Assembly: GCA_022571365.1 (NCBI GenBank)
Contig: JACZXZ010000004.1
Location: 1-64,000, forward strand
Direction: 5' to 3'
Length of the DNA stretch: 64,000 nt
DNA from: Pseudomonadota bacterium
GTDB lineage: Bacteria; Pseudomonadota; Alphaproteobacteria; G022571365
Part shown: piece by piece, positions 46,888 to 58,532 of the stretch
Position numbering within the stretch: the stretch's first letter is position 1
Layout of the letters: each line of letters starts with the position of its first letter
Notes under the pieces: model-generated
Database searches by the model: none
What the model was told of the DNA's origin: nothing
What the model saw: only the letters and a program-made list of their open reading frames with translations
Translations under genes and position numbers: made by a program

Positions 46888-47504
46888 GATCCCGATTTCG
46901 AGCCCTCTCCCGGGGCTTTTTTCTCCCCGCGTCACCCCCGGTTGGCCGGATGGCGTTACCCGCGCTCTGCCGGCGCAGATAAAACTGTTTTTGTCTCCCT
47001 GGAATATAATCCCGTGAAATTATAGTCCCGTGCTCTCGTGCGCGCAACGCGCGGCGACCCAGGGTGATGCGACGGGTTTGATGTCAGGCGAAGGAAAGGG
47101 GTGCCCCTTGGCTATGTGAGAACCGACAAGTAAGGGGAATTCCCATGCCACGGGCCGTGACGATCCGAAGCCTGCCCCGGGCCTTGATAGAGTCATCAAC
47201 CTTGTAGAGTTATCAAGGAGATGCAGATGCAGGGCTACGAGTGGAGCGGTGACCACCGCTGCGTCGGCCGCCAGGCCCTGTCCCATATCCTTTAAGCCCG
47301 GATGGCCCAGCGCGTCGGCCGCCAGATCGAGAAGATGGCCCGGCCAAGGCGAAGCCGCTTTTGATTCAGGCTCGCTCGGGCCGGCCGACTGCCCAAGGAT
47401 TCCCGGTCGCCGCGGCCATCCCGGGAGACGGATTGCTTGACAGCCCGGCGGCGGCGATCCGATCATGGCCGGGCCGAGCACAGACCCCTTGAGGAGAGGC
47501 GAAG

Positions 47505-48119
47505 ATGTACCAGCTATACTACGCGCCCGTCACGGCCGCCATGGCGCCGCAGGCGGCGCTGGAGGAGATCGGCGCGGACTACGAGCTCGTTGAGGTCGAT
47601 CTCAAGGCGATGCCGCCCGACTACCTCAAGCTCAACCCCCACGGGCGCATCCCGACCCTGGTCGACGACGGCACCGTGCTCTACGAGGCGGCGGCGATCA
47701 TGCTGTATCTGGCCGACCGCCATCCGCAGGCCGGCCTGGCGCCCGCGGCCGGCGAGCGGGACCGCGGGCACTACTATCAGTGGCTGCTTTACCTGGCGGA
47801 CACGGTGCAGCCCGCTTTCAAGCGATACAACTATCCGCACCGGTTCTCGACCGATATTCACCACGTGCCTGCGGTCAAGGCCAGGGCGGTCCAGGATCTC
47901 GCGGAGTTTTGGGGCAAGCTCGATGACGCGCTTGACCCCGGCCCGTACCTGCTGGGCGAGCGGTTCAGCGGCTGCGACCTGTACCTCCACATGCTGTCCA
48001 CCTGGGTCGAGGGGGACCACGAGCCGATTTCGGGTTTCCCCAATGTCGCGCGCTCGGTGGCGATGGTGGCCGCGCGGCCGGCGGTGCGGCGCATGCTCAA
48101 GGCCCACGGGCTCGCATGA
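47505..48119 (+). CDS. Glutathione S-transferase family protein
   Basis: MYQLYYAPVTAAMAPQAALEEIGADYELVEVDLKAMPPDYLKLNPHGRIPTLVDDG. Confidence 0.9.
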   Translation: MYQLYYAPVTAAMAPQAALEEIGADYELVEVDLKAMPPDYLKLNPHGRIPTLVDDGTVLYEAAAIMLYLADRHPQAGLAPAAGERDRGHYYQWLLYLADTVQPAFKRYNYPHRFSTDIHHVPAVKARAVQDLAEFWGKLDDALDPGPYLLGERFSGCDLYLHMLSTWVEGDHEPISGFPNVARSVAMVAARPAVRRMLKAHGLA

Positions 48120-48357
48120 GCCCTGTTTGCCGCCGGCCCGGAAGGAGGGCGCGGGGGAGGCTTGGGATCGCCGCCGCCTGTGATATGGGGGGCCCTTTCC
48201 CGCCGGTTCTCATGCCGGCAGGGGGCGCCTCCCTTTTCCTTGCTTGACCCTTTGCCCGAGGCGGAATCCGGTCGAACCCGCCGCCCCACGCCCTTGACCT
48301 TGCGCCGCGGCGGCGGCTATGGTGCGCCGCACCTAAGGCGGTCGGCAGTGGCCATCG

Positions 48358-49266
48358 ATGCCGCGCAACAGCGCTTCCAAGAACTGCTTCCAGAATCTCA
48401 TTCTGAAGTTGCACACCTTCTGGGCCGGTGAGGGCTGCGTCATCCTGCAGCCCTACGACATGGAGGTCGGCGCCGGCACCTTCCACCCGGCGACGATCTT
48501 GCGCGCGCTCGGTCCGGAGCCGTGGCGGGCGGCCTATGTCCAGCCCTCCCGGCGGCCTACCGACGGCCGCTATGGCGAGAATCCGAACCGGCTCCAGCAC
48601 TACTACCAATACCAGGTGATCCTGAAGCCCTCGCCCGAGAACAGCCAGCAGGTCTATCTCGAAAGCCTCAAGGAGCTGGGCATCGATCCCCGGCGCCACG
48701 ACATCCGGTTCGTCGAGGATGACTGGGAAGCCCCGACCCTGGGCGCCTCGGGCCTCGGCTGGGAGGTCTGGTGCGACGGCATGGAGGTGACCCAGTTCAC
48801 TTACTTTCAGCAGGTCGGCGGCATCGACTGTGAGGTGGTCTCGGTCGAGTTCACTTACGGCCTGGAGCGGCTCGCCATGTACATCCAGGGTGTCGAGAAC
48901 GTGTTCGATCTCGACTGGAACGGCATTCCGAAGGACAAGGGCGGCAAAACTTATGGCGATGTCTTCCTTGAGGCCGAGCGCGAGTTCTCGGCCTACAACT
49001 TCGAGCACGCCAACACCAAGGCCCTCAGCCGGCAGTTCAAGGACGCCGAGGAGGAATGTCGGGCGTTGTTGAAGCGGAAGCTGCCGCTGCCGGCCTACGA
49101 CCAGTGCATCAAGGCCTCCCACCTGTTCAACTTGCTCGACGCCCGCGGCGTGATCAGCGTCACCGAGCGCGCCGCCTACATCGCCCGCATCCGGGCGCTG
49201 GCCAAGGGCTGCTGCGAGGCCTGGCTGGAGAGCCGGGGCCACCTCGCCGAATCTCCGGCGGCCTGA
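48358..49266 (+). CDS. glyQ: Glycyl-tRNA synthetase alpha subunit
   Basis: [46 protein letters not shown]. Confidence 0.95.
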   Translation: MPRNSASKNCFQNLILKLHTFWAGEGCVILQPYDMEVGAGTFHPATILRALGPEPWRAAYVQPSRRPTDGRYGENPNRLQHYYQYQVILKPSPENSQQVYLESLKELGIDPRRHDIRFVEDDWEAPTLGASGLGWEVWCDGMEVTQFTYFQQVGGIDCEVVSVEFTYGLERLAMYIQGVENVFDLDWNGIPKDKGGKTYGDVFLEAEREFSAYNFEHANTKALSRQFKDAEEECRALLKRKLPLPAYDQCIKASHLFNLLDARGVISVTERAAYIARIRALAKGCCEAWLESRGHLAESPAA

Positions 49267-49298
49267 CGATGCGGGCGAGCCCCGTCATTCGTCCTCAC

Positions 49299-49388
49299 CC
49301 TGAGGAGGTGCGCTTGCGCGCCGTCTCGAAGGGTGAGCGGACATTGCCTTGTGCCTCATCCTTCGAGACGGCCTCCGGCCTCCTCAGG
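49299..49388. repeat. REP-like nested palindrome between glyQ and glyS
   Basis: CCTGAGGAGG...CCTCCTCAGG outer and GCCGTCTCGAAGG...CCTTCGAGACGGC inner inverted repeats. Confidence 0.7.
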
Positions 49389-49404
49389 ATAAGGCGGGAA
49401 ATTG

Positions 49405-51558
49405 ATGCCTGAGCTCCTTCTCGAACTTCTGTCCGAGGACATCCCGGCGCGGATGCAGGCCCGCGCCGCCGAGGACCTGAAGCGGCTCATCACCGACCGC
49501 CTGGAAAAAGACGGGCTAAAGTTTGAAAGTCTGCAAACCTTCGTCACCCCCCGGCGGCTGACCTTGGTGGTCGACGGCCTGCCGGTGAAGACCGAGGCGG
49601 TTGAAGAGGACCGCCGTGGCCCATCCAAGGCGGCGCCGGAAAAAGCGGTCGTAGGCTTCGCCAAGTCAATTGGTGTGAGTGTCGATCAACTTGAAATCCG
49701 CGATACCGGAAAGGGCGAATATTATTTCGCGGTGGTCAAGGAAGATACGCGTCAAACAATTGACTATATGCCGCTTATTGTTTCGGAAGCGGTATTCAAT
49801 ATGGGTTGGCCTAAATCAATGCGATGGCATTCGACTGCAATGACTTGGGTCCGTCCGATTCAAAGGATATTGGCTATTTTTGACGGAAAACCAATTGACG
49901 ATGTTCTTCAGTTGGGTCTCGAAGATAAAATTCCGGGCTTAAAATTTGCGATGAATGGTGGATTGGATGCTGCTCCAGGTGAGCTAGAAATTCCGATCTC
50001 CAACCGCACCCAAGGCCACCGGTTCCTCGCGCCCGAGGCGTTCACGGTCAAGGACTTCGCGGACTACAAGGCGAAGCTCAAGAAGGCCCACGTCGTCCTC
50101 GACCCGGCGGAGCGGCGAAAGGCGATCTGGAAGGAGGCCCAAAAGCTCGCCAAGGCCGAAGGGCTGACGGTCAAGGAGGACGACGCGCTCTTGGCCGAGG
50201 TCGCCGGCTTGGTCGAATGGCCCAAGGTGTTCATGGGGCGCATCGACGAGGCCTTCATGGACCTGCCGGCCGAGGTGCTGACCACGGTCATGCGCCACCA
50301 CCAGAAGTATTTCTCGCTCGTGAAGAAAGACGGCTCTCTCGCCCCGCGCTTCATCGTCGTCGCCGACACCGAGCCCGACGACGGCGGCAAGGCGATCACC
50401 GCCGGCAACGAGCGGGTGCTCAAGGCCCGGCTCGCCGACGCCCGGTTCTTCTGGGACCACGACCGCAAGGCGACTCTGGAAAGCCGGGTGGCGGCGCTGG
50501 AAGGGATCATCTTCCACGCGAAGCTCGGGACGCTGGCCGAGAAGGTGGCGCGGGTACAGGCCCTCGCGGCCGAACTCGCTCCCTCCATCCCCGACGCCGA
50601 CGTCGATCATGTCCGCCGCGCCGCGCTGCTCTCCAAGGCCGACCTCACCACCGAGATGGTGAAGGAGTTTCCGGAGCTCCAAGGGCTCATGGGGCGGTAC
50701 TACGCGCTTGGTGACGGCGAGAGGCCGGAGGTGGCCGAGGCCGTCGCCGAGCACTACGCGCCACTGGGCCCCAACGACCGCTGCCCGGCCGCGCCCGTCA
50801 GCGTCGCCGTGGCACTCGCAGACAAGATCGATACCCTTTGCCAGTTTTGGAAAATTGGCGAAAGGCCCACCGGGTCGAAGGACCCTTTTGCCTTACGCCG
50901 CGCCGCGCTCGGCATCATCCGGCTAATTCTTGAAAATGAGCTCCGTCTCCCTTTGAGGAGGATTTTTGGTCAGGCCGACATGCTGCATGCTGAAACGCCG
51001 GAGGGAATCGACTGGGATCGCGATGAGGTAATCAACGGCCTTCTTGCCTTCTTCGCCGACCGGCTCAAGGTGCATCTCAGGGAGAAGGGCGTGCGCCACG
51101 ACCTGATCGACGCCGTCTTCGCGCTCAGCGGCGAGGACGATCTGGTGCGGCTCATGGCCCGGGTCGAGTCGTTGCAGGCCTTCCTCGACACCGAGGACGG
51201 CGAGCACCTGCTCACCGCCTACAAGCGCGCCGCCAACATCGTGCGCATCGAGGAGAAAAGGGACGGCGTCAGCTACGACGGCGCCGCCGACGCGAAACGG
51301 TTCAAGCAGCCCGAGGAGCGCGACCTCTATGAACGGCTCGGCCGCGTGAAAGCGCAAAGCGGCGAGATCCTGAAGGCGGAGCGGTTCGACGACGCAATGA
51401 AGATTCTCGCCGGCCTCAGGAAGCCCGTGGACGTGTTCTTCGACAAGGTCACCGTTAATTGCGACGAGGCCGAGTTGCGTGAAAACAGGCTGAAACTGCT
51501 GTCCGAAATTCGCACGACCATGAACACGGTCGCCGATTTCAGCCAGATCGAGGGCTGA
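49405..51558 (+). CDS. glyS: Glycyl-tRNA synthetase beta subunit
   Basis: MPELLLELLSEDIPARMQARAAEDLKRL; MRWHSTAMTWVRPIQRI. Confidence 0.95.
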   Translation: MPELLLELLSEDIPARMQARAAEDLKRLITDRLEKDGLKFESLQTFVTPRRLTLVVDGLPVKTEAVEEDRRGPSKAAPEKAVVGFAKSIGVSVDQLEIRDTGKGEYYFAVVKEDTRQTIDYMPLIVSEAVFNMGWPKSMRWHSTAMTWVRPIQRILAIFDGKPIDDVLQLGLEDKIPGLKFAMNGGLDAAPGELEIPISNRTQGHRFLAPEAFTVKDFADYKAKLKKAHVVLDPAERRKAIWKEAQKLAKAEGLTVKEDDALLAEVAGLVEWPKVFMGRIDEAFMDLPAEVLTTVMRHHQKYFSLVKKDGSLAPRFIVVADTEPDDGGKAITAGNERVLKARLADARFFWDHDRKATLESRVAALEGIIFHAKLGTLAEKVARVQALAAELAPSIPDADVDHVRRAALLSKADLTTEMVKEFPELQGLMGRYYALGDGERPEVAEAVAEHYAPLGPNDRCPAAPVSVAVALADKIDTLCQFWKIGERPTGSKDPFALRRAALGIIRLILENELRLPLRRIFGQADMLHAETPEGIDWDRDEVINGLLAFFADRLKVHLREKGVRHDLIDAVFALSGEDDLVRLMARVESLQAFLDTEDGEHLLTAYKRAANIVRIEEKRDGVSYDGAADAKRFKQPEERDLYERLGRVKAQSGEILKAERFDDAMKILAGLRKPVDVFFDKVTVNCDEAELRENRLKLLSEIRTTMNTVADFSQIEG

Positions 51559-51565
51559 GGGCGCC

Positions 51566-54244
<2,679 letters not shown>

Positions 54245-54289
54245 TACCGACTCGCACGAATACGCGATACAGGCCTCAGCCTCGCCCTT

Positions 54290-54362
54290 CGACAGGCTCA
54301 GGGTGAGGCCCGACAGGCTCAGGGTGAGGCCCTCATGCTGAGCTTTTGTCGAAGCATGAGGG
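54290..54362. repeat. REP-like element: two 21-bp direct repeats plus 10-bp-stem palindrome
   Basis: CGACAGGCTCAGGGTGAGGCC x2 then CCCTCATGCT...AGCATGAGGG. Confidence 0.75.
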
Positions 54363-54444
54363 CCGGGATCCCGACATGGGGGTTTCGCGCAACCGTGGAG
54401 CAGCGCCGGTTTCAAAAGTTTGACGCCGCGCTCGCGGCGGGCCG

Positions 54445-55344
54445 CTAAAACGACGCCCAGTCGGGCTTTCGGGGCTTGAGGCGGGCTCGGCCGGCGGTGA
54501 GCGCACGGCCCTCCCTTTCGGCCTCGGCGACGGCTTCCAGGCGCAGCAACGCGAGGCCCTGGCCGTCCAAGGCCGAGCGCATTTCGCCGACGTTCCTATC
54601 TCCAAGCATGACCTGCGTGCCAATCTCGGGCGGCGGTCCTTCGATCTCGACCGGCATCAGGCGCTTCTTGACCAGGCCGCGATAGTAGATCCTGGCCGTC
54701 AGCTCCTGGCCCAGGTAACAGCCCTTGTCCCAGTCGATTCCATTGAGCTCGTCGAAGTTGTTCTCGAGCAGCATTGCTTTCTCGACGGCCAGGTCGCGGC
54801 TGCCGTCGGGGAGCCCGTGGGTCAGGCGCAGGCGGTCGTAGGCGGCCGCCTCGGCCGCGGCGAAGCCGGCCTCCTCAAGCGCCGTGGTCGCGACATCCGC
54901 GGGCAGGATCGCCCGGGCGCCGACCGCGGCCAGGCGCGGATCGACATAGACGACGCCGCCCGCGAACGGCGCCGCCCGGCCCGGCTCTCGGTCCAGGCCC
55001 AGGGCGCCGATCGCGCCCGGGCCGAACAGCGCGGCGACGACGAAGCCGTCACCGGCGGCCTCCACGCTGACCTTGGAGCGCAGCTTGTACATGCAGAGCC
55101 GCCGCCTGAGATCATCAAGCCGCCCGGCCTCGCAGTCGAGATAGGGGGTTTCCCCGATCCGGGCGATGAAGAAGTCGTGCAGGTACTTGCCCTGAGGCGT
55201 GAGAAAGGCGGCATAGATGGCGCGGTCGGTCGCGAGCTTTTCGATGTCGTTCGAGATCAGCCCCTGGAGGAAGCGGCCCGCATCTTCGCCGGTGACGGTC
55301 ATGAGCCCCCGGTTTCTCAGCACCACATAAGACCCGCCGGCCAT
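54445..55344 (-). CDS. YgfZ/GcvT-like folate-binding protein
   Basis: FLQGLISNDIEKLATDRAIYAAFLTPQGKYLHDFFI; NFDELNGIDWDKGCYLGQELTARIYYRG. Confidence 0.85.
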   Translation of the reverse strand: MAGGSYVVLRNRGLMTVTGEDAGRFLQGLISNDIEKLATDRAIYAAFLTPQGKYLHDFFIARIGETPYLDCEAGRLDDLRRRLCMYKLRSKVSVEAAGDGFVVAALFGPGAIGALGLDREPGRAAPFAGGVVYVDPRLAAVGARAILPADVATTALEEAGFAAAEAAAYDRLRLTHGLPDGSRDLAVEKAMLLENNFDELNGIDWDKGCYLGQELTARIYYRGLVKKRLMPVEIEGPPPEIGTQVMLGDRNVGEMRSALDGQGLALLRLEAVAEAEREGRALTAGRARLKPRKPDWASF

Positions 55345-55521
55345 CTTCAAACTCTCCGCAGTCAATGGGTTTGCAGCATTCTCCGTTATCACTTGTATCA
55401 CTTGGGCAACCCCGCTCCGCTTGACAAGGCCCGCGCCCGGCGGCCCGTTCGGCCGCGCGATTGCCGCCCGCGGCGAGCGCGCTGTTTGCAACTTGGCGGA
55501 AGGCACGTATAAATTCGCGCG

Positions 55522-55692
55522 ATGCTTATCATCCTGATCGATGACACGATTCCTCTCGACGGCAACGGCCCTTCGAGCGAGTCTTGGGGCGGCGGTCCGG
55601 AGAAGGCCCTCGCCGGGCCGGCCGGCGGGCTCGCGCGGCGCGGGTCGGGTTGGGCGGTAGCGGCGGAGGGGTTCGAGGCGCTCATGCGATGA
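55522..55692 (+). pseudogene. 56-aa ORF resembling a glycosyltransferase N-terminus (probable relic), ATGA-overlapping next gene
   Basis: MLIILIDDTIPLDGNGPSSESWGGGPEKALAGPAGGLARRG resembles GT4-type 'GGPEKALAGLAGxLARRGH'. Confidence 0.45.
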
Positions 55693-56651
55693 GGATACTG
55701 TTCATCACCTCGACGCGGGTCGGCGACGCGGTGCTCTCGACCGGGGTGTTGTTTCATCTCATCGAACGCTACCGCGGCGCGCGCTTCACCATCGCCTGCG
55801 GTCCCGCGGCGGCGGAGCTGTTCGTCGCGGTGCCCAACCTCGAGCGCATCCTCGTGGTGGAGAAGAAGCCGGCCTCGCGACACTGGCTCGAGCTCTGGGC
55901 GTCCTGCGTCGCCTGCTATTGGGACCTGGTGGTGGACTTGCGGGCCTCCGGCATATCGTATCTGCTGCCGACCCGTCGCCGGCGCGTTCTCCGCCCAAGC
56001 GGCGAGCCGGTCCACCGGGTTCGCCATCTGGCGAGCCTGTTTGGTCTCGACGATCCCCCGGCCCCCCGCATCTGGACCACGCCGGACCATTGGCGGGCGG
56101 CGGCCGAACTGGTGTCCGATGGCTCGCCGGTGCTGGCCGTGGGGCCGACCGCCAACTGGCGCGGCAAGCAGTGGCGGATGGCGAGTTTCATCGAGCTCAT
56201 CCGCCGGCTCACCGGGGCCGGCGGGATATTGCCGGGCGCCCGCGTCGCCGTGTTCGGCGCGGCCTGTGAAAAAGCGACGGCCGTGCCGGTGATCGCCTCG
56301 ATACCGCCGGGCCAGCGCATCAATCTGGTCGGCCGGGCCGATCTGGTGACCGCCCATGTTTGTCTCCGGCGCTGCGCCTTCTATGTCGGCAACGATTCGG
56401 GCCTGATGCATCTGGCGGCGGCGGCCGGGATTCCGACCCTCGGCCTGTTCGGCCCGAGCCGGGAGGAGCTGTACGGGCCCTGGGGTGAGCACAGCGCGGT
56501 GGTGCGCACCGCCGTCCCCTATGAGGATCTGGTGGGCGGACCGGACTACGACCACCGCACCACCGGCAGCCTGATGGACAGCCTCACCGTGGACGCCGCC
56601 GAAGCGGCGGCGCGCGCGCTGTGGCGGCGCTCGGCGGGCCAGGCCGCATGA
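55689..56651 (+). CDS. Glycosyltransferase family 9 (heptosyltransferase-like)
   Basis: MRILFITSTRVGDAVLSTGVLFHLIERY; GNDSGLMHLAAAAGIPTLGLFGPS. Confidence 0.85.
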   Translation: MRILFITSTRVGDAVLSTGVLFHLIERYRGARFTIACGPAAAELFVAVPNLERILVVEKKPASRHWLELWASCVACYWDLVVDLRASGISYLLPTRRRRVLRPSGEPVHRVRHLASLFGLDDPPAPRIWTTPDHWRAAAELVSDGSPVLAVGPTANWRGKQWRMASFIELIRRLTGAGGILPGARVAVFGAACEKATAVPVIASIPPGQRINLVGRADLVTAHVCLRRCAFYVGNDSGLMHLAAAAGIPTLGLFGPSREELYGPWGEHSAVVRTAVPYEDLVGGPDYDHRTTGSLMDSLTVDAAEAAARALWRRSAGQAA

Positions 56652-57403
56652 GCGGACCCAGGCTGTCGGCCCTGGTCGTGGTCCACAACGAGGAGGCTCA
56701 GCTCGCCAGCTGCCTGGAGCGGCTTGGCTTCGCCGATGAGATCGTGGTCGTCCTCGACCGCTGCACCGATCGCTCGAAGGAAATCGCCGCGCGCTATGCC
56801 CAAAAGTTAATCGAGGGCGCCTGGGAGAACGAAGGGGCGCGTCGCAACGGCGGCATCGAGGCGTGCGCCGGCGATTGGATCCTCGAGGTCGACGCCGACG
56901 AACGGGTGCCGCCGCGCCTCGCCGAGGAGATTCGCCAGGCGATCACCGACGCCGCGCCGGGCTATTTCCTCATCCCCTATGACAACCACATCGGCGAGCG
57001 GCTGGTGCGTTACGGCTGGGGCGGGTCCTGGGGCGTGAGCGCGACGGCCAGATTGTTCTCGCCCGGGGCCAAGCGCTGGGGGAACCAGCGCGTCCATCCC
57101 AAGCTGGTCCTCAGGGGCACCAGGCGCTGGCTCAAGACGCCGATGATTCACTATGTCGACCGCAACATTTCGGACATGATCCATCGGCTCGACCGCTACA
57201 GCACCGCGCGGGCCCGGGACCTGCGCGAGTCCGGCGAGATCGGCTCGTTCGGCCGCAACCTGAGACGCATGGTCTGGCGCTTTTGCAAGTGTTACATCGC
57301 CCGCAAGGGTTACCGGGAAGGGGGGTACGGCTTCCTGATCGCCCTCTTTGCCGGTCTCTACCCCATGCTGTCGTATCTCAAGGCCAGGCTCGAGGACGAA
57401 TGA
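56648..57403 (+). CDS. Glycosyltransferase family 2 (WaaE/KdtX-like)
   Basis: LSALVVVHNEEAQLASCLERLGFADEIVVVLDRCTDRSKEIA. Confidence 0.85.
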   Translation: MSGPRLSALVVVHNEEAQLASCLERLGFADEIVVVLDRCTDRSKEIAARYAQKLIEGAWENEGARRNGGIEACAGDWILEVDADERVPPRLAEEIRQAITDAAPGYFLIPYDNHIGERLVRYGWGGSWGVSATARLFSPGAKRWGNQRVHPKLVLRGTRRWLKTPMIHYVDRNISDMIHRLDRYSTARARDLRESGEIGSFGRNLRRMVWRFCKCYIARKGYREGGYGFLIALFAGLYPMLSYLKARLEDE

Positions 57404-57494
57404 ATCCGCGCCCCCTCGGCCCGGCCGTCCGACCGGGTGGGCCCCCGCCCGGGGGCCGCAGGTCCCGCGCCGCTGCCCTCCGGGAGCCCTGGCC

Positions 57495-58532
57495 GTGACC
57501 CGTGTGCTTCAGGCGATCGCCGGCGCCGAGCACGGCGGCGCCGAGGCTTTTTTCACGCGCCTGGTCCTGGCGCTTGACCGCGCCGGGCTCGAACAACGCG
57601 TGGTGATGCGGCGCCACGCCGGACGGGCGGCGACGCTGCGCTCGGGCGGCATTGAGCCCGTGGAGCTCTCTTTTGGCGGCGCCCTGGATTTCTTCACGGC
57701 GCGCGGGCTCAGGCGCGAGATCGCCGCCTTTCGCGCCGACGTGGTGCTCACCTGGATGAGCCGGGCAAGCCGGCTGTGCCCGGCCGGCCGCTTCATCCAT
57801 GTCGGCCGTCTGGGCGGCTACTACGATCTCAAATACTACCGGCGCTGCGGCCACCTGATCGCAAACACGCGGGCCATCGTCGACTACATGGTCCGCAGCG
57901 GCTGGCCGGCCGAGCGCGCCCATCATCTGCCCAACTTCGCGAGCGCGGCCACGGCGCCGCCGGTTCCGCGCAAGGCCCTGACAACGCCGGCCGAGGCGCC
58001 GCTGTTGCTCGCCCTTGGACGTCTCCACGCGAACAAGGCCTTCGACGTCTTGATCGAGGCGCTGACAAAGGTGCCGGAGGCCTGGCTGTGGCTCGCCGGC
58101 GAGGGGAAGCTCCGGGGCGAGCTCGAAGCGCTTGCGGCGCGCCTGGGCGTGGCCCCGCGCATCCGGTTCCTGGGCTGGCGCGAAGACGTGGCGGGCCTGC
58201 TCGCGGCCGCCGACATGCTGATCTGTCCGTCCCGGCACGAGCCGCTCGGCAACGTCGTGATCGAGGCCTGGGCCCAAGGCGTGCCGGTGATCGCCGCCGC
58301 CAGCGCCGGGCCGAGGGAGCTCATCTCGCCGGAAGAGAACGGCCTTGTGGTCCCGATCGACGATTCGGGCGCGCTCGCCCGGGAGATCCGGCGGCTCCTC
58401 GCCGACAGGGGGCTCGCGGCCCGGCTTGTCGCCGGCGGCCGGAGGACCTATGAAGGTGAGTATAGCGAGGCCGCGGTGGTCGCTCGCTACCTCGATTTCT
58501 TCGAGCGCGTGACGGGACCGTGTGCGGCATAG
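57495..58532 (+). CDS. Glycosyltransferase family 4
   Basis: LLLALGRLHANKAFDVLIEAL; LICPSRHEPLGNVVIEAWAQGVPVIAA; GTG start. Confidence 0.85.
   Translation: MTRVLQAIAGAEHGGAEAFFTRLVLALDRAGLEQRVVMRRHAGRAATLRSGGIEPVELSFGGALDFFTARGLRREIAAFRADVVLTWMSRASRLCPAGRFIHVGRLGGYYDLKYYRRCGHLIANTRAIVDYMVRSGWPAERAHHLPNFASAATAPPVPRKALTTPAEAPLLLALGRLHANKAFDVLIEALTKVPEAWLWLAGEGKLRGELEALAARLGVAPRIRFLGWREDVAGLLAAADMLICPSRHEPLGNVVIEAWAQGVPVIAAASAGPRELISPEENGLVVPIDDSGALAREIRRLLADRGLAARLVAGGRRTYEGEYSEAAVVARYLDFFERVTGPCAA

Noticed and set aside
47160-47490. Possible gene remnant upstream of GST (e.g. MQGYEWSGDHRCVGRQALSHIL*)
   Set aside because: Short, no recognisable family; insufficient evidence.
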